Assembly: GCF_001469165.1 (NCBI RefSeq)
Contig: NZ_JABX01000011.1
Span: forward strand, 62,001 to 126,000
Direction: 5' to 3'
DNA: 64,000 bases
DNA from: Thiohalocapsa sp. ML1
GTDB taxonomy: Bacteria > Pseudomonadota > Gammaproteobacteria > Chromatiales > Chromatiaceae
In this document: positions 1 through 10,017 of the stretch, piece after piece
Layout of the letters: each line of letters opens with the position of its first letter
Position numbering within the stretch: position 1 is the first letter of the stretch
Program-made: the position numbers and the translations under genes
The notes under the pieces: model-generated
The model's database searches: none
Seen by the model: the letters and a program-made list of their open reading frames with translations, nothing else
Told to the model about the DNA's origin: nothing

Positions 1-1
1 C

Positions 2-490
2 GGCTATCCGCTGCTGGTGCAGGGGCAGGCGCCACGCGGGGAGCTTGTCGAGCGCTTCCGCCGGCTCGGTGACGCCGTGCTGCTCGGCACCTCGAGCTTC
101 TGGGAAGGCGTGGACGTGCGTGGTGAGGCGCTGTCCTGTGTCATCATCGACCGGCTGCCCTTCGCGCCGCCCGGCGATCCGCTGCTGCAGGGGCGCATCG
201 AGGCGCTGCGTCGGCGCGGCGGCAATCCGTTTCGGGACCTGCAATTGCCCAAGGCCGTGATTACGCTGAAGCAGGGCGCCGGACGCTTGATCCGAGATGC
301 CGCCGACCGCGGCGTGCTGGTACTCTGCGATCCACGGCTCTTGCAGCGCGGCTACGGGCGGGTGTTCCTCGAGAGCTTGCCGCCGATGGCGCAAAGTCGG
401 GATTTCGCCGACGTTGTGACATTCTTCAATGCGCCGGAGGCGTTGTCGAGCAATCTGTCTCGGATTGGTTGTGCGCCAGTCAGCACCTAG
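2..490 (+). CDS. yoaA: DinG/YoaA-family ATP-dependent DNA helicase, C-terminal part
   Basis: Only the last 162 residues lie in the window; the gene enters from the left edge with its reading frame open from base 2. The fragment is the C-terminal helicase lobe of an XPD-like superfamily 2 DNA helicase. I see the motif V region SSFWEGVDV, the family stretch LPFAPPGDPL, and motif VI as LKQGAGRLIR, whose Arg residues contact ATP. These proteins are Fe-S helicases that unwind DNA 5'-3' during repair; the Fe-S domain itself would be upstream of the window. I favour YoaA over DinG because of the nearby tsaB, a common gammaproteobacterial arrangement, but the fragment alone cannot separate the two paralogues. 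Confidence 0.9.
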   Translation, partial: GYPLLVQGQAPRGELVERFRRLGDAVLLGTSSFWEGVDVRGEALSCVIIDRLPFAPPGDPLLQGRIEALRRRGGNPFRDLQLPKAVITLKQGAGRLIRDAADRGVLVLCDPRLLQRGYGRVFLESLPPMAQSRDFADVVTFFNAPEALSSNLSRIGCAPVST

Positions 491-852
491 GAATGATGTT
501 TTAAACTATAGTTGACGGCGGAAAAGAACAAAGCGGTTGGGATGCGCCACCTGGGTCGCATCCGCCTGGCCGGGGTCACGGGTCATCGGACGGCACCGCG
601 CGTTGGGCGCCGTCGGCTCGCTGCCTACGACGCCCGCTGCGCCGCGGGCAGTCAAGTCCGCTGGCCTCCTAAGGAAAGAACCGCACGCTGCTGGGAAATG
701 GGCCGGACGCGACGTATTTGCGTTCCGGCAATGTGCTTCGGTCCCGTGGGTCGTGCCAAGACCCGGTCCGGGGACCCCGATGCGCGCCCGCCGTATGACA
801 TCCGGCGGCGCCGCAACGGCGCGAAGCAGCGCCGGGCAGCTAGAGATTGCCG
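491..852. other. intergenic gap, nothing assigned
   Basis: About 360 bp between yoaA and the next gene. It starts with a short AT-rich stretch (about 494-515) that could hold promoter elements, but I see no convincing -35/-10 pair, hairpin terminator or RNA gene. The open frames crossing it are in high-GC DNA and show no recognisable protein sequence. Confidence 0.5.
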
Positions 853-1806
853 ATGCAGCAAGAATTTTCCATAGATCCGCAGTCGCGGGCGGTGTCGGCA
901 CCGCGGATCGACAGCGCGCCGATGTCCGCGGATGCCGTTGCCGAGCGCCTGGAGCATCTGGGCGGCCTACCCTTGAAGCAGGCCCTGCCCATGCTGCTGC
1001 TGGAGCTGAGCCGGCTGCGCGAGGCGCGCATGGACGCCGAGGAGCGCGTCGAGCTGATGCAGGCCCTCAAGCGGCCGGTGCTGAAGGCCGCGGCGAGCCT
1101 GCCGAAGCCGACGCCGGGCTCGCGCACGGCGCTGCGCGCCGCCGAGGGCATGACATTGGAGCAGCGCCTGATCCACATGATGATCGGCAACCTGCGCCAG
1201 ACGCTGTACGACTACGATCGTGCCCAAGGCAGCCGTTTGGTGGAGGACGACGGCCGGCGTGTGTGGTTGTTGCAGCAGGTGTTCCGATTCTTCGTCCGGC
1301 AAATGCGCTATGCCGTGGACTGGGAGCGTCCCTGGCCTGTCCACACGTGGCAGGACCTGCACGACCTCTTCGTTTACCTCGTCGTGCGCGGCTCGGTGCC
1401 GCTGGACTCGGCCTTCACCGTGGCCGTTTTCGACGATGAATTCGACGCCGCCGTCGAGTACAAGCGGCTCCTGCTGCTCGGGCTCGTGGACGGGCTGACC
1501 CAGCGGCGGGCCCAGACAGACGCGTATTTTCACCTGCTCAAGCGCTGGGCCGCCGACAGCAGCCTCGTCGAGCCGGAAAAGGCCATGGGACGGCAGGACG
1601 TGATCGCGGTTCAGGTCACCCAGGACGCACCACCGCAGTTGGTCCGGGGCAAGCTCACGATCTCCTTCCGTGGTTGGGTGCTGCGCCCGGCGGAGGGCTG
1701 CGTCAGCTTCATTGCACAGATGCGCCGCAGCGGCCGGGTTTCCGCGGCGGCGGGCGGGGGCGCAGAGGCCGCCCTGGAAGCGGGCGCGGCGCAGCGGCAG
1801 ATCTGA
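853..1806 (+). CDS. uncharacterised alpha-helical cytoplasmic protein
   Basis: 317-residue protein with no signal peptide or membrane segment. The first half (about 30-110) is Leu/Ala/Glu-rich helix (GLPLKQALPMLLLELSRLRE), and the middle has long aromatic-rich helices (WLLQQVFRFFVRQMRY). The helical layout resembles the N-terminal region of gammaproteobacterial proteins that carry an atypical C-terminal PilZ domain, but I cannot see a PilZ RxxxR/DxSxxG signature, so a c-di-GMP role is only a guess. The ATG at 853 is preferred over a TTG six bases upstream. It ends 7 bp before tsaB and is probably co-transcribed with it. Confidence 0.75.
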   Translation: MQQEFSIDPQSRAVSAPRIDSAPMSADAVAERLEHLGGLPLKQALPMLLLELSRLREARMDAEERVELMQALKRPVLKAAASLPKPTPGSRTALRAAEGMTLEQRLIHMMIGNLRQTLYDYDRAQGSRLVEDDGRRVWLLQQVFRFFVRQMRYAVDWERPWPVHTWQDLHDLFVYLVVRGSVPLDSAFTVAVFDDEFDAAVEYKRLLLLGLVDGLTQRRAQTDAYFHLLKRWAADSSLVEPEKAMGRQDVIAVQVTQDAPPQLVRGKLTISFRGWVLRPAEGCVSFIAQMRRSGRVSAAAGGGAEAALEAGAAQRQI

Positions 1807-1813
1807 CCGGGGC

Positions 1814-2494
1814 ATGATGATGCGAATCCTCGCCCTCGACACCTCGGCGGGTCATTGCTCGGCTGCGCTCTTGCAAGACGGGGAGCTGACGCAGCGCCTC
1901 GAAGCTGCCGCGCGTCGCCACGGCGACCTGCTGCTCGGCATGCTGCAGGAGCTGCTTGCCGCGGCCGGCCTGCGGCCCGCGGACCTTGATGCCATTGCCT
2001 TCGCTCGCGGCCCCGGCTCCTTCACCGGCCTGCGCATTGCCGCAGCCGTTGTCCAGGGCGCCGCGTTCGCGGCGCAGAAGCCCGTGGTCGGCGTCTCCAC
2101 CCTGGCCGCCCTGGCGCAGGGCTGCCGGCGCACCGCCGGGGCGGAGCAGGTGCTCTGTGCCCTCGATGCCCGCATGGGCGAGGTCTACTTCGGGGCCTAT
2201 GCCGCCGATGCCGGCGGCTTGATGCGGCCCATGGTCGAGGATGTCGTCTGTCTGCCCGCCGACATTCCGGTGCCCGGGCCCGGGCCCTGGTATGCGGCAG
2301 GCAGCGGTTGGGGAGCGCATGGGGCCGATCTGCTCGCCGCGCTGCACAGCGCGCCGCTGGCCAGCGACATCGAGCGCCCCTGCGAGGCACAGGACGTCGC
2401 CGTGCTCGCGGCCGATGCCTACGCCGCGGGTCAGACCGTGGACCCCGCCGACGCGGTGCCTGTTTATCTGCGGGATCGGGTCACCAGCGCCTGA
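1814..2494 (+). CDS. tsaB: tRNA threonylcarbamoyladenosine biosynthesis protein TsaB
   Basis: 226-residue YeaZ/TsaB protein, usual length for the family. TsaB is a catalytically inactive ASKHA-fold partner that scaffolds TsaD (with TsaE and TsaC) to install t6A at position 37 of ANN-decoding tRNAs in the cytoplasm. The N-terminal phosphate-1-like motif is ILALDTSAGHCSAAL, and the family hallmark GPGSFTGLRIAAAVVQG lies at about residues 65-81. Three ATG codons in a row (1814, 1817, 1820) make the exact start ambiguous. It lies 7 bp downstream of the helical unknown gene and its 3' end is followed by a heptamer-repeat array. Confidence 0.95.
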   Translation: MMMRILALDTSAGHCSAALLQDGELTQRLEAAARRHGDLLLGMLQELLAAAGLRPADLDAIAFARGPGSFTGLRIAAAVVQGAAFAAQKPVVGVSTLAALAQGCRRTAGAEQVLCALDARMGEVYFGAYAADAGGLMRPMVEDVVCLPADIPVPGPGPWYAAGSGWGAHGADLLAALHSAPLASDIERPCEAQDVAVLAADAYAAGQTVDPADAVPVYLRDRVTSA

Positions 2495-2511
2495 TCGGCG
2501 GAGCCGAATTT

Positions 2512-2569
2512 AGGGCCGAGGGCCGAGGGAGCCCGCCTCGGCCCTCGGCCCTTGGCCCTTGGCCCTAGA
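2512..2569. repeat. heptamer repeat array (GCCGAGG/GCCCTCGG type)
   Basis: Copies of a 7-bp unit GGCCGAG run into an inverted block of CCTCGGC and CCTTGGC units, around a short centre (GGGAGCCCG). The two halves could pair as a long hairpin just after tsaB. Similar arrays occur at least seven more times in this window. Confidence 0.85.
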
Positions 2570-2578
2570 TTCCTTGTC

Positions 2579-2670
2579 GGTATCGGGATCGGTCGCCACT
2601 CGGTTCGATTTCGATTTCGATAGCGATTTCGATAGCGATGAGCACGACTCGTTGGTCTGAGGCGAAGCTC
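2579..2670 (+). repeat. dispersed element B (TCGATTTCGATAGCGAT type), copy 1
   Basis: Partial copy of a roughly 130-bp dispersed repeat. The core contains hexamer-periodic sequence (TTCGATTTCGATAGCGAT), followed by the conserved tail GAGCACGACTCG...GGTCTGAGGCGAAGCTC. Related copies lie at 26658, 32453 and (inverted) 49909. Confidence 0.85.
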
Positions 2671-2689
2671 GCTAGGGCCTAGGGCGCAC

Positions 2690-2727
2690 TCCTCGGCCCT
2701 TGGCCCTTGGCCCTCGGCCGCCGCCCT
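2690..2727. repeat. short heptamer repeat block
   Basis: CCTTGGC/CCTCGGC units that abut, and slightly overlap, the stop codon of the small membrane protein gene on the minus strand. Confidence 0.75.
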
Positions 2728-2980
2728 AAGACTCCGATGTCGCCACTCTATTGTGCGGGTGCCCCTGGTGCCGGCAGTGCCGCCGCATGCAACTGACCAC
2801 GTAATGCCATAGCGTCACCGCGACGGCGGCGGTGCCGGCGGCGGCGATGGCGGCGCGCGGCCCGAGCCCGAGATCGGACAGGCCGAGGGTGAGGTAAGTC
2901 AGAAAGCCGATGACGCCGGCGATGACCGCGATCATGATGAACGGCAGCGGCGATGATGCACACTGTGGGCAAAGCTTCAT
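2726..2980 (-). CDS. small two-helix membrane protein with N-terminal CPxC
   Basis: 84-residue protein, not recognised as a named family. It starts MKLCPQC, a possible metal or thiol site at the cytoplasmic edge, followed by one membrane segment (about residues 13-35) and a second (about 43-66), ending in a basic, His-rich tail. The start is well supported: a GGAGG ribosome-binding site sits 7 bases before the ATG. Its stop codon touches a heptamer-repeat array. Role unknown. Confidence 0.7.
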   Translation of the reverse strand: MKLCPQCASSPLPFIMIAVIAGVIGFLTYLTLGLSDLGLGPRAAIAAAGTAAVAVTLWHYVVSCMRRHCRHQGHPHNRVATSES

Positions 2981-3185
2981 GGCTGTCCTCCGATGTTGTT
3001 GGGCATGCTCCCTCGGCCCTCTTGATTTCAGTTCTCTGTGGATTACCGATGAAGGTTAGCGCATCGGCTCGCGCGGCGCGATGGGGCGTGCGTGATATCG
3101 AGATGCACGGTGCCGTCCCGCGACGACCACTGCTGCCGTGTCTCGCCCATGTCGGCCCGCCGACGACGCTGCGGGGCGCCGGCCG

Positions 3186-3992
3186 ATGACCGCCTGTGCC
3201 TTGCTCACCGCGGCGGCAGGCTGCCTCGCGGAGCCCGATCCCGATGCGAAGGTGGCCAGCACCCGGGCCACGGCGGCGCGCGTGCTGTCCGGCGAGCTCG
3301 TGCGCGGGCCTGCGGGCGGGCACCAGCCGGTCGCGCTGCCCGGACGACCGCAGCAGCCGGTGCTCGTGGCGCCGCGGGAGTTGCACCAGCGCGGGCTCGA
3401 CCGGCCCGACGGGCGCGCCGCACTGATCCACGCTGTCGCGCATATCGAATTCAACGCCATCAACCTGGCCTGGGATGCCGTGCAGCGCTTTCCGGACATG
3501 CCCGCCGAGTTCGCTCGCGACTGGGCTAGCGTCGCCGATGATGAGGCCCGGCACTTCACGCTGCTGCGCCAACGGCTCCGAGAGCTCGGCTGCGACTACG
3601 GCGACTTTCCGGCCCACGACGGGCTCTGGCACATGGCCCGGGACACGGCGTACGACGTGCTCGCGCGCATGGCGCTGGTGCCGCGTGTGCTCGAAGCACG
3701 CGGGCTCGACGTCACACCGGGCATGATCAAGCGCCTGCGCAGCGTCGGCGACGGGGCCACGGCGGACTGCCTCGTCATCATCCTGCGCGAGGAGGTGCGG
3801 CATGTGGCCATCGGCAGCCGGTGGTTTCGCTGGCTCTGCGAGCAACGCGGGCTGCCGCCCCAAGAGACCTTCTTCCGGCTCTTGGCGGAGCACCTCGGCG
3901 GGCGGATGCGCTGCCCGCTGAACCGGCCGGCACGCCTGGAGGCGGGCTTCGACGAGGCCGAGCTGGCCCGTCTGGAGGCGCTCTGCGGATAA
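3186..3992 (+). CDS. DUF455 ferritin-like protein (COG2833)
   Basis: 268 residues from the ATG at 3186 (upstream in-frame codons look non-coding). It belongs to the DUF455 ferritin-like family, predicted four-helix di-iron proteins of unknown function. Likely metal ligands are visible in helix-borne motifs: HAVAHIEFNAINLAWDA (E and H), ADDEARHF (ExxH) and ILREEVRHVAIG (ExxH). The pattern of paired E...ExxH motifs is what a di-iron carboxylate site needs. The substrate is unknown. It is convergent with lpxH across a three-hairpin intergenic region. Confidence 0.88.
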   Translation: MTACALLTAAAGCLAEPDPDAKVASTRATAARVLSGELVRGPAGGHQPVALPGRPQQPVLVAPRELHQRGLDRPDGRAALIHAVAHIEFNAINLAWDAVQRFPDMPAEFARDWASVADDEARHFTLLRQRLRELGCDYGDFPAHDGLWHMARDTAYDVLARMALVPRVLEARGLDVTPGMIKRLRSVGDGATADCLVIILREEVRHVAIGSRWFRWLCEQRGLPPQETFFRLLAEHLGGRMRCPLNRPARLEAGFDEAELARLEALCG

Positions 3993-4124
3993 GTCGCCGG
4001 AGTCATGCCCCGGCGGCCGGAGTTGCCCTGCGCAGGTGCGCTTCACTCGTCTTCGGTCACATCCCGCGCCGCTGGGGGACGACGCGACGCCCACAGTCGC
4101 GTGACTTCGGCAGTGTTGCATTGG

Positions 4125-4204
4125 GGAAACGCCGAAGTATTCGGCGTTTCCGGCTGGGCATCCTGCCCAGCCATTGTCAGTGCCGTTACAAGGCACTGAC
4201 AATG
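4125..4204. terminator. three back-to-back perfect hairpins between convergent genes
   Basis: Three contiguous perfect inverted repeats. The first has 12-bp arms GGAAACGCCGAA (4125-4136/4140-4151, 3-base loop), the second 9-bp arms GGCTGGGCA (4152-4160/4164-4172, 3-base loop), and the third 13-bp arms CATTGTCAGTGCC (4172-4184/4192-4204, 7-base loop). They lie between the convergent 3' ends of the DUF455 gene and lpxH, so bidirectional termination is the simplest role. No long T-run follows. Confidence 0.7.
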
Positions 4205-4218
4205 AAGGAGCCGGCTCC

Positions 4219-5013
4219 CTAGGGCAGGACGGGCTCGCGCGTGAGCCGTCCGTCTGCCGCCACCAGCACCTCGCCGCGCTCCGGGCGCCAGTCCGCGAGC
4301 ACGTGCCGGTGGGCCGTATGCCCGTCCATGTCGATGCAGTGGTCCGCCGGCCGGTGCGTGTGGCCGTGGATCAGCCGGCGCACCCGGTGGCGGAGCAGCC
4401 GCTCCAGCACGGCGTCGGCATTCACGTCCATGATCTCCGCCGGCTTGTCCGCCATGGCCGCGGCGCTCTTGCGCCGGTAGTCCGCGGCGGCCTGCCGTCG
4501 GCGGGCCAGCGGACGGCGCAGAAACAGCCATTGCAGCAGCGGATTGCGCACCTTGCGGCGGAAGCGCTGGTAGGCGACGTCGTCGGTGCAGAGCAGGTCG
4601 CCGTGCATCAGCAGTGTCGGCTCGCCCAAGAGCGCGATGCGGGTGGGGTCGCGCAGCAGCGTGCAGCCGGTGCGGCGCGCGAAGCGTCGGCCAAGCAGGA
4701 AGTCGCGGTTGCCGTGCATCAGCAGGCAGCGCGTGCCGGTGCCGGTCAGCTTGGCCAGCGCCGCCTCGATGTCGCCGTGGCTGCTGTCGTCGTCGCCGAT
4801 CCAGGCGTCGAACAGGTCGCCTAGGATGTAGAGCGCCCGGGCGCCTGCCGCGCGTCGTTCGAGGAAGCCGAGGAACAGCGCCGTGAGCGCCGGCGCCTCG
4901 GCACTGAGATGCAGATCGGAGATGAACAGGGTCTCAGCGTCGCGCGTGCCGCCGCGACGCTGAGCTGATGGGGGGCCGGCCAGGGGACCGGGCAGTGGGG
5001 CCGATGTCGACAC
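4219..5013 (-). CDS. lpxH: UDP-2,3-diacylglucosamine diphosphatase
   Basis: 264-residue calcineurin-like metallophosphoesterase. LpxH hydrolyses UDP-2,3-diacylglucosamine to lipid X and UMP at the inner face of the cytoplasmic membrane, the fourth step of lipid A synthesis. The metal-binding motifs appear in order: FISDLHL, GDLFDAWIGDD, GNRDFLLG, HGDLLC and GHTHRP. The protein has about 28 more N-terminal residues than typical LpxH, which begins just before the DLHL motif. I see no better ATG/GTG/TTG near that point, so the true start is uncertain. It sits directly downstream of ppiB, as in E. coli. Confidence 0.93.
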   Translation of the reverse strand: MSTSAPLPGPLAGPPSAQRRGGTRDAETLFISDLHLSAEAPALTALFLGFLERRAAGARALYILGDLFDAWIGDDDSSHGDIEAALAKLTGTGTRCLLMHGNRDFLLGRRFARRTGCTLLRDPTRIALLGEPTLLMHGDLLCTDDVAYQRFRRKVRNPLLQWLFLRRPLARRRQAAADYRRKSAAAMADKPAEIMDVNADAVLERLLRHRVRRLIHGHTHRPADHCIDMDGHTAHRHVLADWRPERGEVLVAADGRLTREPVLP

Positions 5014-5045
5014 CGCCCGGACCTGACCGCCGGATCGCGACGGCC

Positions 5046-5537
5046 TCAGCCTTCGACGACCTCGGCCTTCTCGAGCACGACATCCTGCATCGGCACGTCC
5101 TGGTGGCCGTGCCGGGAACCGGTCTTGACCCCCTTGATGGCGTTCACCACGTCCATGCCGTCCACGACCTTGCCGAACACGCAGTAGCCCCAGCCGTCCT
5201 GGCCTGGATAGTCCAGGAAGCCATTGTCGGAGACATTGATGAAGAACTGCGAGGAGGCCGAGTGCGGGTCGTTGGTGCGCGCCATGGCGACGCTGCCGGT
5301 GACGTTCTTGAGGCCGTTCTTGGCCTCGTTCTCGATGGGCGCGCGGGTCGGCTTCTGCACGAAATCCGTGCTCATGCCGCCGCCTTGGATCATGAAGCCG
5401 TCGATGACGCGGTGGAACAGCGTGCCGTCGTAGTGGCCGTCACGCACGTACTGCTCGAAGTTGGCCGCGGAAACGGGCGCCTTGTCGTGGTCGAGGGCGA
5501 TGTGGATGTCGCCGTGGTTGGTGGTCAGCTTGATCAT
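5046..5537 (-). CDS. ppiB: cyclophilin-type peptidyl-prolyl isomerase B
   Basis: 163-residue cytoplasmic cyclophilin that catalyses cis-trans isomerisation of Xaa-Pro bonds. Active-site motifs are [13 protein letters not shown] (catalytic Arg) and the SSQFFINV core, with the binding-pocket segment [12 protein letters not shown] further on. The start at 5537 is supported by AGGAG 7 bases upstream. No signal peptide, so PpiB rather than PpiA. It probably forms an operon with lpxH (32-bp gap) and is divergent from cysS. Its 5' leader carries three 13-bp direct repeats. Confidence 0.95.
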   Translation of the reverse strand: MIKLTTNHGDIHIALDHDKAPVSAANFEQYVRDGHYDGTLFHRVIDGFMIQGGGMSTDFVQKPTRAPIENEAKNGLKNVTGSVAMARTNDPHSASSQFFINVSDNGFLDYPGQDGWGYCVFGKVVDGMDVVNAIKGVKTGSRHGHQDVPMQDVVLEKAEVVEG

Positions 5538-5547
5538 GCGGGGCTCC

Positions 5548-5587
5548 TGATTGGATGCGGTGATTGGATGCGGGTGATTGGATGCGA
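5548..5587. repeat. 13-bp tandem direct repeats in the ppiB leader
   Basis: TGATTGGATGCGG is repeated at 5548, 5561 and (after one extra G) 5575, just upstream of the ppiB ribosome-binding site. The region also separates ppiB from divergent cysS, so the repeats could affect either promoter; no function is evident. Confidence 0.75.
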
Positions 5588-5800
5588 AATTCTTGGCGGC
5601 GCGCCGCAGGCGTGCTGACGTTGCCAAAAGGTGTTCGATACCGGGCCACCCTTGGCGCGGCATCCGCGACGATACAGGCGAGCATGCTAAGGGTTTTCGC
5701 CGCCAGGGCAAAACCCCTGACCGACCTCCGTCGTTTTTCGCTGGTATGCGCTTTGCTAACATCGCCGACTGTTCCGTCTTCCGCGCCCAGCCCAAGTGCC

Positions 5801-7192
5801 ATGCTCCACATCTACAACACCCTGACCCGCCGTAAAGAACCGCTCCGCCCGTTGGAGCCCGGACGCGTGCGCATGTACGTGTGCGGCATGACGGTGTACG
5901 ACTTCTGCCATCTCGGCCACGCGCGGGTGCTCGTGGTGTTCGACATCGTCTACCGGCACCTCAAGCGTCTGGGGCTCGATGTCACCTACGTTCGCAACAT
6001 CACGGACATCGACGACAAGATCATCCGCCGCGCCGCCGAGAACGGCGAGGCCATTGAGGCGCTGACGGAGCGCTTCATCGGCGCCATGCACGAGGACGCG
6101 GACCGCCTAGGCGTGCTGCGCCCGGATGCCGAGCCCCGCGCCACCCTGCACATGGCCGAGATCCTGGCCATGATCACCCGCTTGCTGGATCAAGACCATG
6201 CCTACGTCGCCGGCAACGGCGACGTCTACTACGCGGTGGCGAGCTTTCCGGGCTACGGCAAGCTCTCGGGCAAGGACCCGCAGGACCTGCGCGCCGGCGC
6301 CCGCGTCGAGGTGGGCGAGGCGAAGCGGGACCCGCTGGACTTTGCGCTGTGGAAGGCCGCGAAGCCCGGCGAGCCGGCCTGGGCCTCGCCCTGGGGCGCT
6401 GGCCGCCCCGGCTGGCACATCGAGTGCTCGGCCATGTCCACCGGCTGCCTCGGCAACCACTTCGACATCCACGGCGGCGGCGCGGACCTGATGTTTCCGC
6501 ACCACGAGAACGAGATCGCGCAGAGCGAGGGCGCCACCGGCGAGCCGTTCGTCAACGTCTGGATGCACAACGGCTTTGTGCGCGTGAACGACGAGAAGAT
6601 GTCGAAATCCCTCGGCAACTTCTTCACCGTGCGCGAGATCCTGGCGCGCTACCAGCCCGAGGAGGTGCGGTATTTCATCCTGGGCAGCCACTACCGCAGC
6701 CCGCTCAACTACGACGACAGCCAGCTCGACGCCGCCCGCGCCGCGCTGACCCGGCTCTACACGGCATTGCGCGAGCTGCCGGCGGATGCCGAGCCCGCCG
6801 GCGGCGAGGGCTATCGCGAGCGCTTCGATGCGGCGATGGACGACGACTTCAACACCCCGGAGGCGCTCGCCGTGCTGTTCGACCTCGCGCGCGAGATCAA
6901 CCGCCTGCGCGGCCAGGATGCCGTGGCCGCCGCCGCACTCGGCGCGGAGCTGCGTGCCCTCGGCGCCGCGCTGGGGCTCCTCGGCCAGGACGCCGAGGCC
7001 TATCTCAAGGCCGGCGCCGGCAGCGCCGCGGGCGGCCTGGCGGATGCCGACATCGACGCGCTGATCGCCCGGCGCAATGCCGCGCGCAAGGACCGGAACT
7101 TTGCGGAGGCGGACCGCCTCCGCGACGAGCTGACGGCCGCGGGCATCGTGCTGGAGGACGGCCCCGGTGGGACCACGTGGCGGCGTGGCTGA
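5801..7192 (+). CDS. cysS: cysteinyl-tRNA synthetase
   Basis: 463-residue class I aminoacyl-tRNA synthetase, the usual length, charging tRNA-Cys in the cytoplasm. The HIGH-type motif is [13 protein letters not shown], and KMSKS is in [13 protein letters not shown]. The zinc ligands that select cysteine are visible: YVCGMTVYD near residue 28, the ECSAMS segment and HHENEIAQ. The C-terminal helical domain ends normally. The chosen ATG at 5801 gives the canonical [13 protein letters not shown] start. Divergent from ppiB-lpxH; a hydrolase gene begins 4 bp after its stop. Confidence 0.97.
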   Translation: MLHIYNTLTRRKEPLRPLEPGRVRMYVCGMTVYDFCHLGHARVLVVFDIVYRHLKRLGLDVTYVRNITDIDDKIIRRAAENGEAIEALTERFIGAMHEDADRLGVLRPDAEPRATLHMAEILAMITRLLDQDHAYVAGNGDVYYAVASFPGYGKLSGKDPQDLRAGARVEVGEAKRDPLDFALWKAAKPGEPAWASPWGAGRPGWHIECSAMSTGCLGNHFDIHGGGADLMFPHHENEIAQSEGATGEPFVNVWMHNGFVRVNDEKMSKSLGNFFTVREILARYQPEEVRYFILGSHYRSPLNYDDSQLDAARAALTRLYTALRELPADAEPAGGEGYRERFDAAMDDDFNTPEALAVLFDLAREINRLRGQDAVAAAALGAELRALGAALGLLGQDAEAYLKAGAGSAAGGLADADIDALIARRNAARKDRNFAEADRLRDELTAAGIVLEDGPGGTTWRRG

Positions 7193-7196
7193 GGCG

Positions 7197-8273
7197 ATGC
7201 ACATCGATTGTCCGGCGTCGCGGCCAACGCGCCGCGCGCTGACGCAGGTCTGGCGCCTGGTGCGCCACCCGCGCAACGGCCTGCTCAGGTTCATCGCCGG
7301 GCGGCGCACCGAGTCCATGGAGCGCTTCCTGGCGCGCCTGGAGGCGGCCGTGGAGCCGGAGTGGATGCTGCGCCCCTACGTGGCCACGGCCATGGACGAG
7401 CACGCCAGCATGGACCCGCGCGCCGCACCGCGCGAGGGCCGCGTGGTGATGGACGCGGCCGAGCTCAGCCGCACGCTGGAGCTGCTCAACTCCTACTCCC
7501 GCCGCTTGCGCAGGAACCGCTACGCGGCGCGCATCGCATCCGGCTGGCGGGGCCTTCGCATCGTCTCCGAGGGTGACTCGTGGTTCCAGTTTCCGCTGCT
7601 GCTCGAAGACATCATCGACCATCTCGCCGCTCGTCATGCCGTCTTCAGCCTCGGCAAGGGCGGCGACACGCTGAGCACGATCTACGCTGAACGCCACGCG
7701 GAGATCTTTCCCGCGCTGGAGCAGGTCCAGCCGCATTGCTTTCTGATCAGCGGCGGCGGCAACGACATGGTCCGCGACGGCGGCCTGGCGGCCCTGGTGC
7801 GGGAGCTCATGGACAGCGTCGGCCCGGAAGACCACCTGCACGAGAATCTGGAGGACTTCATCGCCGATCTGCTGCGCTGTTATCGGCTCCTGTTCGAGGA
7901 AATCGCACAGCACTGGCCGAAGCTGCCGATCCTCTTCCATGGCTACGACCGGCCCATCCCGCGCGATGACATCTGGCTCGGGCAGCCGTTGGCGCATCGC
8001 GGCATCCAGGACGCCGCGATGCAGCGCGCCGTGATCGCCGCCATCATGGACCGCTACAACGAGGCGCTCGCCGAGCTGGCGCGCGAGCTGCGGCAGCGCC
8101 CGGAGCGCCCCATCGAGGTGCACCACGTCGATTGCCGCGGTGCGATCCGCGACCACGAATGGGCGGACCCGATGCACCCGGATGATTACGGCTTCGCTAG
8201 GGCCGCGTGCCTGGTCGATCGCAAGATCAAGCAACTGATCGACACCGGCGTGATCAGGCTCGCGACCGCTTGA
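7197..8273 (+). CDS. SGNH/GDSL-like hydrolase
   Basis: 358-residue protein with the catalytic blocks of SGNH esterases/lipases. The Ser block is VSEGDSWFQFP (about 125), the Asn block is ISGGGNDMV, and the catalytic Asp-His pair is in DPMHPDDYGF near the C terminus. The Gly block is probably FSLGKGGDTL. No signal peptide is evident, so it is probably cytoplasmic; the substrate (ester, acyl or carbohydrate) is unknown. The ATG at 7197 lies 4 bp after the cysS stop, suggesting co-transcription. About 100 residues before the Ser block have no recognised domain. Confidence 0.8.
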   Translation: MHIDCPASRPTRRALTQVWRLVRHPRNGLLRFIAGRRTESMERFLARLEAAVEPEWMLRPYVATAMDEHASMDPRAAPREGRVVMDAAELSRTLELLNSYSRRLRRNRYAARIASGWRGLRIVSEGDSWFQFPLLLEDIIDHLAARHAVFSLGKGGDTLSTIYAERHAEIFPALEQVQPHCFLISGGGNDMVRDGGLAALVRELMDSVGPEDHLHENLEDFIADLLRCYRLLFEEIAQHWPKLPILFHGYDRPIPRDDIWLGQPLAHRGIQDAAMQRAVIAAIMDRYNEALAELARELRQRPERPIEVHHVDCRGAIRDHEWADPMHPDDYGFARAACLVDRKIKQLIDTGVIRLATA

Positions 8274-8309
8274 GCGGCCCCGCCGGGTCCGAGCCGCGCC
8301 CGCACCGCG

Positions 8310-9158
<849 letters not shown>

Positions 9159-10017
9159 GCCATTGCTCCGGTCGTGATGCCGTCGGTCAGGTGAGCATCA
9201 TCCGAGCCCCGCTTGCGCCGTGCAAGTGGTTGCTTGCGCCGAGCGATGTCATCGCGGCCGCACGGCGATCCCTGACACCGACCCTCGATGCCGGACGAAC
9301 ATTCACCGAGCTGACCGTTGCGGCATGCGACGAAACCGCTGCGGGCACAAGTGCCTGCTGCGCGCGCGCGTAGGCAATTGTGCCCGCCATGTAAACAGAG
9401 TGCTTCCATGCATCGTCATGCGGAAAAAGGTGAGCCCGCGTCATCCGGGGTAACCCGTAGTTAGGGCGAGGTCATTTGCTTATAGAAGCTATGAAGCGAC
9501 ATGCATGCATGCGGTTGGGGGGCTCCCGACGCAATTGTAGATGCGACCAAGTTATGCAAATTGCGTATATAGGATGCGGCTGGAGATCCTTGCCGCAAAC
9601 GCTCGGTATGCCCTGGTTTCGGCGAGAGCCTAGGGGCCTCCTTGATTGCCTGGCGGTACTTTCGCCGGTGGTTGAGTAAACTCTTGGACCTAATGCCGGA
9701 AGTGCGTTCCTTACCGCCATCTAATGGTGTCCGCCACTGCTAGGGTATTCACCGACCATCGGCTTCGACGAAGTGCCCATATTCACGCGAATCGCCGCGT
9801 CTATACTGCGCACGTCGGCAGCGTTTCGCGCATGGATATCGGCGTCGCACAATCAGGAGCGTTCGCCGTAATCGACTTGCGTGATTGCCGATCAGCGCTG
9901 CTCGCTTCGGGGACGGGCGCGGCTTTCCAAATTGGAGTCGCAGTGCGGGCGCGAGGACGACATTGTGAGTGTGCCGATTAAACATTGCGACCAACCAGTG
10001 AAAAACCGGGGAGCATC
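9159..10017. other. 859-bp intergenic region upstream of the secreted-protein locus
   Basis: No ORF here has a recognisable protein or a good ribosome-binding site. Base composition is lower in GC than the surroundings, particularly 9470-9570, as expected for a regulatory region serving the genes from 10018. I could not identify a firm promoter. Confidence 0.5.

Noticed and set aside
9659-9675. Sigma-54-like sequence TGGCGGTACTTTCGCC in the long intergenic region
   Set aside because: GG/GC spacing is right, but TTGC is replaced by TCGC, and it is over 300 bp from the next gene. One chance match in 859 bp is not convincing.
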